Below, piece after piece: positions 25,001-33,870 of a stretch of DNA of 64,000 nucleotides. Below the pieces are notes generated by a model. It had not been told where the DNA came from. It made no database searches and saw only the letters and a list, made by a program, of their open reading frames with translations. The translations under genes were made by a program, and so were the position numbers. Numbering within the stretch: the first letter of the stretch is position 1; the number at the start of each line of letters is the position of its first letter. Origin of the DNA: JAFLBI01 sp964616465 (GTDB lineage: Bacteria > Bacteroidota > Bacteroidia > Chitinophagales > Chitinophagaceae); NCBI GenBank assembly GCA_964616465.1, contig CAZTTO010000010.1, positions 62,001 to 126,000 on the forward strand, given 5' to 3'.

Positions 25001-27501
25001 TTTTCTTCTACTTCTTTTCTATAAACTGGATCACGAAATATTTTCTGCACATCATCTAACTTACCAATATAAATGCTTCTACCATGTGTAGCAACAACTA
25101 ATTCATTATCTCTTGTTTGAATGGCTAAATCGTGAACAGGAACACTTTTTGGCATGCCACCAGTCCACATCATATATTGCTGACCACCATCAATAGAGAC
25201 AAATAAACCACCATCTGTTCCAACATAAAGAATTTCCTCATGTTTAGGATCTTCTTTAATTACATTAATTGGTTCAAAAGGAAGATTTGCTGAAATAGCT
25301 CTCCAATTGGTTCCATAGTCATCACTTACAAATACGTAAGGCGCAAAATGGTCGTTTCTATACCCATTTAAAGTAACATACACTCTACCTTCTTTTATTG
25401 ATGACGGTGTAATACAACTCACCCATAAATCTTTAGGTAGCTTCCCAGTTATGTTTTTCCAGGTATAGCCACCATCACTAGAAACATGTACTAAACCATC
25501 ATCACTTCCAGCATATAACAAACCAAACTTTAAAGAAGATTCAATCAAACAAGTGAGTGTACCAAATGGTACATCACCTGGTAATCCACCTTTTGTCAAA
25601 TCCTGAGATAAGTTTTGCATTTGCTCACCTTTTACTAAAGAGCGGTGAACTCTATTACTTCCCATGTACAAAATATCCTGATTATGTTTCGATAACCAGA
25701 TAGGTGTTTCCCAATTAAAGCGCAACGGGGTTTCACCTAACTGATGTCGTGGACGAATGGGTAAACGGGCGGTATTCTGCTTATTGTTTCTAAAATAGCT
25801 ACCAAATTGAGAACCTGCATAATAAGTGCTATTGTCTCTTGTATCAACCTGCACTTGCATACCGTCGCCCCCTCCAATTCTTCTGTAAGCATACTGTCCA
25901 CCATCTAACCAGGCACTGGTTTCTCTATGGTTAGATGGACCATACCATACTCCATTATCTTGCAATCCACCATAAACATTATAAGGTTTTGCATCATCAA
26001 CTGATACAGCATAAAACTGACCTACAGGTATTGAATTTGCTTTAAACCAATTTTTGCCATCGTCGTAAGTAATGTTGATGCCTCCATCATTACCATTTAT
26101 CATGTGGCTGTCGCGTTTTGGATTAATCCATAATGCATGGTGATCGCTGTGTACAATTTCGTTATCAATAGTTTTAAAAGTTTGACCACCATTAGTGCTT
26201 AACATCAAAGGCACACCAAGTATAACCACCTTATCGGCGTTGGTTGGCGAAACATATATTTTCGCAAAATAATATCCATATGTACTGAACATCATTCCCA
26301 GCGTTTGCGTATTGGTCTTTTTCCAAGTTTTACCACCATCATCACTTCTGTAAATTTCACATCCAGTAATGCTACCTGCATCAAATAAGTCATCATTAGG
26401 CCCTTTCAAGTAATCATAAATTACTGAAGGTTTGAATGCACCAGATTCAACTTTAGCCTTAATAGCAGTAAAATTATATTCAGCAGGAAAGCGATTCAAT
26501 TTAAGAAAGCTATCCACTTTTTCTGTAGGCAATGCCAGAAACTGTTCCTTAGTAAGATCTTTAAAGTCTCGTAATACAAGTCTACTATTTGCCGCTTTTT
26601 GTGCAGTATCAGGTTTTCTGAATTGGTTGTCTAAAACGGCATATACAATTTGAGAATTACCTGGAAACACAGCCAAGCCAATTCTTCCAACACCCTCACC
26701 ACTCGGGAAACCACTTCCCTCCTTATTGAGCAATGTCCAACTATCACCACCATCAGTACTTTTATAAATACCACTTGTTTTACCAGCCTCTTCAAAGTTC
26801 CATGCAGTTCTAGTTCTGTACCACATAGCTGCATATAAGATTTGTGGATTGGTTGGATCTATTTCCATTTCAACAGCGCCTGTATTTTCATCTACATACA
26901 AAGTTTGCTTCCATTTTTGTCCACCATCTGTTGTTTTATATACGCCACGTTCTTTGTTAGAAGAATACAATCTTCCTAATGCTGCTACCCAAGCAATATT
27001 TGGATTGGTAGGATGAAGTTGAATTTTACCGATATGATGGCTTTCGGGTAATCCCATATACTGCCAAGACTTGCCCATATCGGTTGATTTATACACACCA
27101 ATTCCCGCATAAGATGAACGGCTACTATTCACTTCTCCTGTACCTACCCAAATTGTTTTTGAAGACCAGTGAACAGCAATGTCACCAATAGTTAGAATAT
27201 CTTCAGAATCAAAGATGGGATCAAAACTCAATCCATTATTTTTTGTATGCCATAATCCACCTGATGCAAATGCAGCGTAAAATTCAGTTGGATCATCTGG
27301 ATTCACTTCAATATCAACTATCCTCCCACTCATGATAGTTGGACCTATATTTCGAAATTGAATATGATTCAGCAAAGAAGCTGACTCTAATTGCTTACGT
27401 TGCTCAACCTTTGTTAGGCGTTGTGAGGCTGGTGTTGGTTTCACTTGAGCATGTAATTGGATGCTCAAAGCCAGGAAGGCTAAAAGGGCTATTCGTCTCA
27501 T
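24982..27501 (-). CDS. Exported BNR/Asp-box beta-propeller protein (sortilin/glycosyl hydrolase-like)
   Basis: An 839-residue secreted protein with signal peptide MRRIALLAFLALSIQLHAQ. At least eight Asp-box turns (SxDxGxxW type) are visible, for example STDMGKSW, TTDGGQKW, STDGGDSW, SDDGGKTW, SSDGGYTW and SDDYGTNW, indicating one or two large propellers like VPS10/sortilin or xyloglucanase folds. No catalytic acids could be assigned, so enzymatic activity is uncertain. There is no clear C-terminal sorting domain. It is monocistronic and diverges from the MORN-repeat gene. Confidence 0.82.
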   Translation of the reverse strand: MRRIALLAFLALSIQLHAQVKPTPASQRLTKVEQRKQLESASLLNHIQFRNIGPTIMSGRIVDIEVNPDDPTEFYAAFASGGLWHTKNNGLSFDPIFDSEDILTIGDIAVHWSSKTIWVGTGEVNSSRSSYAGIGVYKSTDMGKSWQYMGLPESHHIGKIQLHPTNPNIAWVAALGRLYSSNKERGVYKTTDGGQKWKQTLYVDENTGAVEMEIDPTNPQILYAAMWYRTRTAWNFEEAGKTSGIYKSTDGGDSWTLLNKEGSGFPSGEGVGRIGLAVFPGNSQIVYAVLDNQFRKPDTAQKAANSRLVLRDFKDLTKEQFLALPTEKVDSFLKLNRFPAEYNFTAIKAKVESGAFKPSVIYDYLKGPNDDLFDAGSITGCEIYRSDDGGKTWKKTNTQTLGMMFSTYGYYFAKIYVSPTNADKVVILGVPLMLSTNGGQTFKTIDNEIVHSDHHALWINPKRDSHMINGNDGGINITYDDGKNWFKANSIPVGQFYAVSVDDAKPYNVYGGLQDNGVWYGPSNHRETSAWLDGGQYAYRRIGGGDGMQVQVDTRDNSTYYAGSQFGSYFRNNKQNTARLPIRPRHQLGETPLRFNWETPIWLSKHNQDILYMGSNRVHRSLVKGEQMQNLSQDLTKGGLPGDVPFGTLTCLIESSLKFGLLYAGSDDGLVHVSSDGGYTWKNITGKLPKDLWVSCITPSSIKEGRVYVTLNGYRNDHFAPYVFVSDDYGTNWRAISANLPFEPINVIKEDPKHEEILYVGTDGGLFVSIDGGQQYMMWTGGMPKSVPVHDLAIQTRDNELVVATHGRSIYIGKLDDVQKIFRDPVYRKEVEEKKKGSK

Positions 27502-27545
27502 ATGAAGCAGAATTGATGTATTTTTAGGTGTGTAAAATACAAAGA

Positions 27546-28235
27546 ATGCGTTTCATTTTGCTACCACTTATCCTCTTTCCAAGTTGGTGCCTCGCACAAT
27601 GTGTGACGTTCTCGATTAGTTCTAGAGGTGATACGGTAAACTGTACCGATAAAAATGGCATGAAACAGGGCAAATGGAAAAATCAAGTTCCATCCATTAG
27701 AGGCAACCCTGGTTATGTGGAAGAGGGTAGCTATATGAACGGACAAAAAGAGGGTGTTTGGAGAACCTACAGTCTTATGGGCGATCCACTATCCATGGAA
27801 AATTATAAATATGGAATGAAGCATGGACTTTGCGCCTACTTCAATAAAATTGGATTAGAACGCGAAGAAAGATGGCGTGCACCAGACACTTCAAAAGTAT
27901 ATGACACAATTGATGTGCCCGATTTAAGAGATCCGAATAAAGTAGATCAAGTGATTATTAAAGTAGAAAAGAGATCGCTAAAACATGGTATTTGGAGATA
28001 CTACGATAGCTACACTGGCAAGGTCATTAAACAAGAGGAATACTTGTTAGATAAGTTGAGGATGCAATCGGATTGGAGCAATGAAGCGCTGATTAGAGAA
28101 AGCGATAAACCACAGCCAGCTCTGGATACCATTAAGGTGAAACCTAAAGAAGTACTTGACTACGAAAAGAAAAATCCCAAAAAGAAAACTAGCAAAGAAA
28201 GGGATGGGCGGACCTACTATAAGGAATCTTCTTAA
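27546..28235 (+). CDS. Exported MORN-repeat (YwqK-like) protein
   Basis: A 229-residue protein with a signal peptide (MRFILLPLILFPSWCLAQ) and MORN-like repeats: GMKQGKWK, GQKEGVWRTYSLMG, GMKHGLCAYFNKIG and LKHGIWRYYDSYTGK. The C-terminus is Lys-rich. Such proteins are often labelled antitoxin-like after YwqK, but nothing here indicates a toxin. The ATG at 27546 was chosen because it begins the signal peptide; an in-frame GTG lies 18 bases earlier. It converges on the esterase gene. Confidence 0.72.
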   Translation: MRFILLPLILFPSWCLAQCVTFSISSRGDTVNCTDKNGMKQGKWKNQVPSIRGNPGYVEEGSYMNGQKEGVWRTYSLMGDPLSMENYKYGMKHGLCAYFNKIGLEREERWRAPDTSKVYDTIDVPDLRDPNKVDQVIIKVEKRSLKHGIWRYYDSYTGKVIKQEEYLLDKLRMQSDWSNEALIRESDKPQPALDTIKVKPKEVLDYEKKNPKKKTSKERDGRTYYKESS

Positions 28236-28244
28236 AGAAGAAAC

Positions 28245-29078
28245 TCACTGCTGATTAAAGAAACGCTGAAAAAATAAAAGCTGATACGGAACTGCATTGG
28301 CCCAGTACTGCCAGGTATGACCGCCCGGACGTTCTATGTATTCGTGTTTTACTTTTAATTGCAAAAGTTGTTGGTGCAGGGCCTTATTAATGTCATAGAA
28401 GAAATCTTCTGTGCCGCAGTCAATTATGATTTTAAGTGGAAATTCAGACGGCTTCTTAACCACACCTTTTACAGAGTATTCTTCCCATCTTGTTGGATAA
28501 GCAGAACTATCGCCAATCCTTTTTGCAATATCAAATTTTGAGCGAGAGGAATTAATATCTACGCCACCACTCATGCTTCCACAAGCACCAAAAAGATTAG
28601 AGTGGCGCCATCCAAGAAACAACCCGCCATGTCCACCCATACTTAATCCGGTTATAGCTCTCCCCTTCCTGTCTTTTACAGTTCTGTATGCACTATCTAT
28701 AAATGGAACAACTTCAGCAACAATATGAGTTTCGTACCTAAAGTTTGAATCTAAAGGACTATCCCAATACCAACTGCTGTAGCCACCATCGGGACAAACA
28801 ACAATACATTTAAATTGATCGACGTATGTAGTTAATTGAGGAACCAGCTTCACCCAGTCGCGGTAGTTACCACTATAACCATGAAGCAGGTATACGACAG
28901 GATATTGATTACTTGAATTCCTGTAAGAATCTGGAACTACGACAGAAGCCGAAATAGATTTTTTCATTGATGGACTATATATCCTAACAGTATCTACATA
29001 GCCAGCCTGAACTAATTGTATAGAAAAAATGAGTAGGGAAGCTATAATAAGTCTCTTTTGTAAAAATTGTTTCCACAT
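28245..29078 (-). CDS. Exported esterase, alpha/beta hydrolase (esterase D / FrmB-like)
   Basis: A 277-residue secreted hydrolase. After a signal peptide (about 25 residues) it shows VVYLLHGYSGNYRDW (oxyanion region), the nucleophile elbow GLSMGGHGG, an IIIDCGTEDFF strand with the likely acid, and the catalytic His in ERPGGHTWQYW. This is the tributyrin-esterase/esterase D fold seen in carbohydrate esterases and S-formylglutathione hydrolases. Export makes a polysaccharide or feruloyl ester more likely than formylglutathione, but the substrate is open. It diverges from the SPFH gene. Confidence 0.87.
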   Translation of the reverse strand: MWKQFLQKRLIIASLLIFSIQLVQAGYVDTVRIYSPSMKKSISASVVVPDSYRNSSNQYPVVYLLHGYSGNYRDWVKLVPQLTTYVDQFKCIVVCPDGGYSSWYWDSPLDSNFRYETHIVAEVVPFIDSAYRTVKDRKGRAITGLSMGGHGGLFLGWRHSNLFGACGSMSGGVDINSSRSKFDIAKRIGDSSAYPTRWEEYSVKGVVKKPSEFPLKIIIDCGTEDFFYDINKALHQQLLQLKVKHEYIERPGGHTWQYWANAVPYQLLFFQRFFNQQ

Positions 29079-29098
29079 ACTACGAATGTGAGATTTTT

Positions 29099-29128
29099 TT
29101 GGCAGATTCAAAAGATGGTATATTTTTG
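29099..29128 (+). promoter_or_regulatory. Promoter of the SPFH operon (TTG-N19-TATTTTTG)
   Basis: TTG at 29099-29101, within a T-run, is 19 bases from a perfect -7 box TATTTTTG (29121-29128). The box ends eight bases before the ATG at 29137, so the mRNA leader would be only a few bases. Confidence 0.65.
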
Positions 29129-29136
29129 ATATTAAA

Positions 29137-30015
29137 ATGATATCAATGGAAAAGTTATTTAACCCAACAAATGGCTACTTAGCCTTATTGATTTCGCTGA
29201 TTCTCACAGTTATTGCTGTAGTTTGCATTTCTCTTTTTGCTGCCGATAAAGAGCCGTGGATGATTATATCTGCGATTATTAGCTTTTTATCTGCCTGTGT
29301 GCTATGGGCTGGAATAATTGTAGTTAGCCCTAACCATGCTCGTGTATTGACCTTTTTTGGGAAGTATGTGGGTACTGTAAGAGAGAATGGATTGTTATTT
29401 GTAAACCCTCTTTTTACAAAAGAAAAAATATCACTTCGCTCGCAAAACCTCGAAAGCCAAACTTTAAAAGTAAACGACAAAATGGGGAACCCTATTGAAA
29501 TTGGGGCTGTTTGTGTTTGGCAGGTGCATGATACTTTCAAAGCCATTTTTGATGTGGATGACTACCTTCATTTCGTAAAAGTTCAGAGCGAGGCTGCTAT
29601 TAGACACCTAGCCACAACTTGTCCATACGATCATATGGAAGATGAGCATGCTCAAATAACACTTCGTGATGGAGGTGATAAGGTAAACCACTTACTTGAA
29701 GAAGAATTAAATGAAAGACTGTCTGCAGCTGGCATTAAAGTTTTAGAAGCTCGCATTAGTCACCTAGCCTATGCTCCTGAAATAGCTGGAGCTATGCTAC
29801 AAAGACAACAAGCTACTGCCATTGTTTCTGCAAGAACTAAAATTGTAGAAGGTGCGGTTGGAATGGTTGAGTTAGCTTTAAAAGAGTTGGAAGCAAAAGG
29901 AATTATTTTAGAGGACACTGATAAAAAAGCTAGTATGGTCAGCAACCTAATGGTTGTTCTATGTAGCGACCGATCTGTTCAACCTGTAGTAAATACTGGA
30001 ACACTTTATTCTTAA
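29137..30015 (+). CDS. SPFH/band-7 domain membrane protein
   Basis: A 292-residue protein with two N-terminal hydrophobic segments (about residues 14-35 and 42-62), then the SPFH core: VVSPNHARVLTFFGKYVGTVRENGLLFVNP, AVCVWQVHD, SEAAIRHLAT and the helical KVLEARISHLAYAPEIAGAMLQRQQA. SPFH proteins form ring-like assemblies in membranes, often with proteases or channels. An ATG at 29146 is an alternative start. It heads a same-strand group of four genes ending with a ribbon-helix-helix protein. Confidence 0.88.
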   Translation: MISMEKLFNPTNGYLALLISLILTVIAVVCISLFAADKEPWMIISAIISFLSACVLWAGIIVVSPNHARVLTFFGKYVGTVRENGLLFVNPLFTKEKISLRSQNLESQTLKVNDKMGNPIEIGAVCVWQVHDTFKAIFDVDDYLHFVKVQSEAAIRHLATTCPYDHMEDEHAQITLRDGGDKVNHLLEEELNERLSAAGIKVLEARISHLAYAPEIAGAMLQRQQATAIVSARTKIVEGAVGMVELALKELEAKGIILEDTDKKASMVSNLMVVLCSDRSVQPVVNTGTLYS

Positions 30016-30024
30016 TACCTTTTT

Positions 30025-30123
30025 ATGAAAGCATTTGCATTTTTGTTTCCTGCGCTTGCACTTTTAGTCATGCTTTTGAATTTTGTATTCATGATAGTTC
30101 TGAATTTTTTTAGAAATCTTTAG
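30025..30123 (+). CDS. Putative 32-residue membrane peptide
   Basis: A short frame of 32 codons running from ATG to TAG, starting nine bases after the SPFH gene and ending eight bases before the next gene. The product is almost one hydrophobic helix (FLFPALALLVMLLNFVFMIVLNFF) with a Lys at position 2 and Arg near the end, as expected for a single-pass membrane peptide. It fills the gap between the two genes neatly. There is no homologue evidence; it is supported by position and composition only. Confidence 0.5.
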   Translation: MKAFAFLFPALALLVMLLNFVFMIVLNFFRNL

Positions 30124-30131
30124 TATTTCAA

Positions 30132-30629
30132 ATGAAGATCCAGTCAAATAAAATTTTATTTCAAGAAGCTCAATATTTTAGAAATACTTGGGTATGGACA
30201 TCCCTTATCCTTTCAAGTGTTTTCTCCTTTGTTCTGGTAGGTGTTGTGCTTTTGGCAGATAAGGAAAGTGACAATAACCTTTGGATTACACTTGGTACTG
30301 TTGGAGGAATCAATGCAATCAATTTGACTATCTTTTATTTATTAGGCTTTGAGTACATTGTTTCAGAAACAGGAATTTATTATAAATGGAAACCTTTTCA
30401 CTTCAAATACAGACATATTCCCAAAGAATGGATCATCAAATTTTATTATAGAAAATGGGATAGAATGCAATGGGGATTTACAAAAAGAAAAGATTGGGGT
30501 AGTTGTCATACCGTAAATGGCAATCATGGAATTCAGCTAGAACTGAATAATAGAAAGTGGATGTACATAGGAACACAAAAAAGACAACAACTAGAAAATG
30601 CGCTTGAAAGAATGATTTCTCACCACTAG
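30132..30629 (+). CDS. Small membrane protein, PH-like tail, function unknown
   Basis: A 165-residue protein with two hydrophobic segments (about residues 18-40 and 53-72), then a soluble strand-rich part (YIVSETGIYYKWKPFHFKYRHIP, IQLELNNRKWMYIGTQKRQQLENAL) that looks like the bacterial PH-like domains attached to two-helix membrane anchors. The fold is inferred from the strand pattern and the closing helix. It lies between the membrane peptide and the RHH gene; the next start is five bases away. Confidence 0.6.
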   Translation: MKIQSNKILFQEAQYFRNTWVWTSLILSSVFSFVLVGVVLLADKESDNNLWITLGTVGGINAINLTIFYLLGFEYIVSETGIYYKWKPFHFKYRHIPKEWIIKFYYRKWDRMQWGFTKRKDWGSCHTVNGNHGIQLELNNRKWMYIGTQKRQQLENALERMISHH

Positions 30630-30634
30630 TAGAT

Positions 30635-30829
30635 ATGGCCGATAAAAAAAACTTCATATTAAGAATTGACGAATCCACTTATAAACTATTAGAAAAGTGG
30701 GCAGCAGACGAATTTAGAAGTGTGAACGGGCAACTAGAGTGGCTGATTGACAAAGCTTTACGAGATTCTGGACGAAAAAAAGACAAACAACCCAATTCAG
30801 TCAAACCAAATTCTCCATCCGCTAAATAA
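30635..30829 (+). CDS. Arc-type ribbon-helix-helix protein
   Basis: A 64-residue protein whose first 48 residues fit the Arc/MetJ fold: strand KNFILRID, helix ESTYKLLEKWAADE, turn and helix VNGQLEWLIDKALRDSG. The tail is Lys/Pro/Ser-rich and disordered. RHH proteins bind DNA as dimers and often autoregulate; some pair with toxins, but no toxin is adjacent. It is the last member of the SPFH group, so autoregulation of that operon is a reasonable guess. Confidence 0.72.
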   Translation: MADKKNFILRIDESTYKLLEKWAADEFRSVNGQLEWLIDKALRDSGRKKDKQPNSVKPNSPSAK

Positions 30830-30848
30830 CATCTGTGTATATTCAACA

Positions 30849-30879
30849 TTGGGCATATTTAACAGAATGTTTATGTTTG
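30849..30879 (+). promoter_or_regulatory. Promoter of the GATase gene (TTG-N20-TATGTTTG)
   Basis: TTG at 30849-30851 and TATGTTTG at 30872-30879 match the Bacteroidota consensus with a 20-base spacer. The box ends five bases before the ATG at 30885, which points to a leaderless message and fixes that ATG as the start. Confidence 0.65.
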
Positions 30880-30884
30880 TCCCC

Positions 30885-31724
30885 ATGAAGTTCAGCGAGA
30901 ATAAGCCCATTCGTATTGCCATTCTTGATTTATATGAAGGCCATGTGAACCAAGGGATGAGGTGTATTAGAGAACTCATTAATACTTGGGGCGAGATGCA
31001 TCAATGTGAGGTGCAGTTTAAAGAATTTGATGTTAGACAACACCTGGCAACCCCCGATTTAAGTTACGATGCTTACATATCTAGTGGCGGACCAGGTTCT
31101 CCTCTTGAAACTGAAGGGAACGATTGGGAGCGGGCCTATTTTAATTGGTTACAACAAGTGGAAGACTGGAATAAGAATCCAGAGAATTTATCTAAAAAGC
31201 ATGTTCTGTTTATCTGCCATAGCTTTCAATTAGCTTGTAGGCACTATGGTATAGGCTTGGTATGTAAAAGGAAGTCAACTTCATTTGGTGTATTCCCTGT
31301 TCATATGATGCCAGATGGAAAAAATGAGGAGCTATTCGATGGACTTAAAGACCCTTTTTATGCAGTAGATAGCCGCGATTTCCAAGTAATTCAACCTAAT
31401 TACAATAAGCTGCAGGAAATGGGCGGAAAAATATTAGCCATTGAAAAAATGCGTCCGCACGTTCCTTATGAACGCGCAATTATGTCGGTACGTTTCAATG
31501 ATTACTTTATTGGCACTCAATTTCATCCCGAAGCAGATGCTGCAGGTATGAGTATGTATTTGCAGAGAGAAGATAAAAAGCAAAGTGTTATTGAAAACCA
31601 CGGAGAAGCCAAATGGCAAAGCATGGTTGAGCAATTGCAGGATCCAGAAAAAATTATGTGGACCAATACACATATTATTCCAAACTTTTTGAACCAAGCT
31701 GTTGGCGAGTTGGTGACTTATTAA
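30885..31724 (+). CDS. Class I glutamine amidotransferase-like protein (GMP synthase-type domain)
   Basis: A 279-residue stand-alone class I GATase. The nucleophile elbow is FICHSFQLA (Cys111), and the His/Glu of the triad are in GTQFHPEAD (His214, Glu216); DAYISSGGPGSP supplies the oxyanion-side loop. It should release ammonia from glutamine for a partner. The partner is probably the ATP-grasp-like protein encoded 56 bases downstream. It is unlike carbamoyl-phosphate, anthranilate or GMP synthase subunits in length and surroundings. The earlier in-frame starts at 30867 and 30873 lie inside or before the -7 box and were rejected. Confidence 0.82.
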   Translation: MKFSENKPIRIAILDLYEGHVNQGMRCIRELINTWGEMHQCEVQFKEFDVRQHLATPDLSYDAYISSGGPGSPLETEGNDWERAYFNWLQQVEDWNKNPENLSKKHVLFICHSFQLACRHYGIGLVCKRKSTSFGVFPVHMMPDGKNEELFDGLKDPFYAVDSRDFQVIQPNYNKLQEMGGKILAIEKMRPHVPYERAIMSVRFNDYFIGTQFHPEADAAGMSMYLQREDKKQSVIENHGEAKWQSMVEQLQDPEKIMWTNTHIIPNFLNQAVGELVTY

Positions 31725-31780
31725 ATTCATGAAGTATTAATCCTTAGATTTTGTATTTTCATAGCAATTAAACATTTGCT

Positions 31781-32977
31781 ATGGACCCGTTGATTAGAAA
31801 AGAATTCAATGCTTTTTTTTCTGAACAGAAATACGAATCATTTTTAGAAGAACTCCACAATTTCATTCCAAATGCAATTGATTTTAGGGTTGCAGAAACA
31901 CCCATTTTCGTAGATAAAAATTTTAGAAATAAAATTTTAGATACTTGCGAACACATCATCGATTGTATAACTGATCCATCATTTAACGAACATACAAGCA
32001 AGGCCATACCAAACAACTGGCAAGTACCCAATGAAACACCCTACGCCGATTGTATTGCCTTCGATTTTGGAATTTGTGAAGATGAAGAAGGAAATTTAAA
32101 TCCACAGTTGATAGAAATGCAAGGCTTCCCTTCCTTATTTGCCTATCAAATTTGGCATGATGAAGTAACTCGTAAGCATTGGCCTATACCTGATAATTTT
32201 AGCTCATACTTAAATGGATTTGATAAGACCTCTTATATTAAACTACTGAAAGACGTGATACTAAGAGGTTACCAAGAAGAGGAAGTGATCTTACTAGAAA
32301 TTCTTCCACATCAGCAAAAAACAAGAATTGATTTTTATTGTACAGAAAAATATATAGGCATCCAACCTGTTTGTATCACCGAACTTGAAGTAGAAGGAAA
32401 TGAACTTTACTATACAAAAGAAGGAAGAAGAATAAAAATCAAACGCATTTACAATCGCGTCATTTTTGATGAGCTGCAGCAACAACCGAAAAATATTCAA
32501 GAAAAAGGACAAATATTTTTCCAAGAGTTGGATGTGGAATGGTGTCCACACCCCAATTGGTTTTACAGAATAAGTAAGTATACCATTCCATTCATTAAAC
32601 ACTCGAATATACCTGATACTTATTTCTTAAACGAGATCAAACAAGTTCCAAAGAATTTGCAAGAGTATGTTTTAAAACCTTTGTTTTCTTTTGCAGGCCA
32701 AGGTGTCATTATTGATGTAACAGAAGACGATATCAATGCAATACAAGATCCAGAGAATTGGATTCTACAAAAAAAGGTGCAATACGCTGCATGTATACCC
32801 ACTCCAGATGTTCCAGCTAAAGCGGAAATAAGAATTTTTTACTTCTGGAAAAAAGGAGCGGCTCGTCCAATAGCCGCCCAAAATCTAGCTCGATTAAGTA
32901 AAGGGAAAATGATTGGAGTGCGTTATAATTTTGATAAGACTTGGGTAGGTGGAACCAATGCTTATTTTGAAAAATAA
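31781..32977 (+). CDS. ATP-grasp-like ligase, function unknown
   Basis: A 398-residue protein with ATP-grasp features: YVLKPLFSFAGQGVIID (Lys299 and the glycine loop), WILQKKV as the adenine-contacting linker, and AEIRIFYFW followed by AAQNLARL as the metal-binding end. An N-terminal IEMQGFPSLFAYQ block resembles permuted members such as glutathionylspermidine synthetase. Such enzymes join a carboxylate to an amine through an acyl phosphate. With the GATase gene it forms a two-gene unit that could amidate a carboxylate using glutamine nitrogen. A weak AACATTTG box (31771-31778) ends two bases before the ATG. Confidence 0.7.
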   Translation: MDPLIRKEFNAFFSEQKYESFLEELHNFIPNAIDFRVAETPIFVDKNFRNKILDTCEHIIDCITDPSFNEHTSKAIPNNWQVPNETPYADCIAFDFGICEDEEGNLNPQLIEMQGFPSLFAYQIWHDEVTRKHWPIPDNFSSYLNGFDKTSYIKLLKDVILRGYQEEEVILLEILPHQQKTRIDFYCTEKYIGIQPVCITELEVEGNELYYTKEGRRIKIKRIYNRVIFDELQQQPKNIQEKGQIFFQELDVEWCPHPNWFYRISKYTIPFIKHSNIPDTYFLNEIKQVPKNLQEYVLKPLFSFAGQGVIIDVTEDDINAIQDPENWILQKKVQYAACIPTPDVPAKAEIRIFYFWKKGAARPIAAQNLARLSKGKMIGVRYNFDKTWVGGTNAYFEK

Positions 32978-32981
32978 CTCA

Positions 32982-33866
32982 TTACTTCAAGGCATTGAAG
33001 AAACTGTATTCAAAGCTTACTTGCCAGCCTTCCGTATTCCATCTAGCTATTGAACCATTCAATTGCTTTCTATAGCCTAGATTCAACTTAGCAGTACTCT
33101 TGAATATTAGCTGTATGGCTGGAGCAATATCAATAAAGCCTCCCTTTCTGTCTAATCCCTCCCCGCCTAGAAACTCAACATATAGGTTGAGGTTGGTTTG
33201 GTCGTACGACTTATACTTTACTGGCAGTAATAAATATCCTGCACTGAGGCTGTATGAGAAAGCTTGTCTTGTAAAGAAATCGTTGAAATTTTGATCTTTA
33301 CCTATATTGTCCATCCGCTGTACAATAGCACCTGTACCAGAAATAGCAAGTTTATGAAATAGCTGAGTAGCAACTATGCCCGCAGTCCAACCAGAATGAT
33401 TACCATTCAATGTAAGGTCATCATTTCGATGTATTTTTTGTCCAATATGAATGGAGCCATCTGGACGAACATGTCTTTCTTCGGTAAACATTGCAACATC
33501 ATTATTCACCACCGAAACCTTTCCAAAAGCTGCCATTCTAAAATGCGCATGTACTTGGTCAATACTTAAAAAACGATACTTAGCATATAATCCACCGCCT
33601 TCCATTTTCCAAGTAGGCTGAAGCATATTAGAAGCGTATAATGAGCCTGTTACCATCCAGTTTTTATTAATGCCCAACATAACTTCAGGCATTATTCTGG
33701 TTGCTTGCCTACTTTCAAAACTCATTGGCATATGCATAGTTGTAAAACGTAAACCAATACTTTTTGCAGGCACATTACTTGCAGGCTCAGAAAACACATA
33801 AAGCTCTTGTGCATACATAGCAGTAGTAAATAGCAAGAATAAACTTGCTGATATTAATCTACGCAT
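32982..33866 (-). CDS. Outer membrane beta-barrel-like protein of the metal cluster
   Basis: A 294-residue exported protein (signal MRRLISASLFLLFTTAMYAQ) with alternating strands and an aromatic C-terminal residue pattern (WQVSFEYSFFNALK), as in outer membrane barrels. A Met/His-rich stretch TTMHMPMSFESR early in the mature protein, plus HVHFR-like and HIGQKIHRND segments, could bind Cu or another soft metal. It is the last gene after HMA and TlpA-like genes, with four-base spacing, so a metal-related job is inferred from context. Confidence 0.68.
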   Translation of the reverse strand: MRRLISASLFLLFTTAMYAQELYVFSEPASNVPAKSIGLRFTTMHMPMSFESRQATRIMPEVMLGINKNWMVTGSLYASNMLQPTWKMEGGGLYAKYRFLSIDQVHAHFRMAAFGKVSVVNNDVAMFTEERHVRPDGSIHIGQKIHRNDDLTLNGNHSGWTAGIVATQLFHKLAISGTGAIVQRMDNIGKDQNFNDFFTRQAFSYSLSAGYLLLPVKYKSYDQTNLNLYVEFLGGEGLDRKGGFIDIAPAIQLIFKSTAKLNLGYRKQLNGSIARWNTEGWQVSFEYSFFNALK

Positions 33867-33870
33867 ATAT

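Noticed and set aside
30635..30829. Toxin-antitoxin pair built on the RHH protein
   Set aside because: No toxin-like small gene lies next to it; the neighbours are membrane proteins and an amidotransferase with its own promoter.
30747..30884. N-terminal extension of the GATase gene to 30747
   Set aside because: It overlaps the RHH gene, contains the -33/-7 promoter and has no family similarity.
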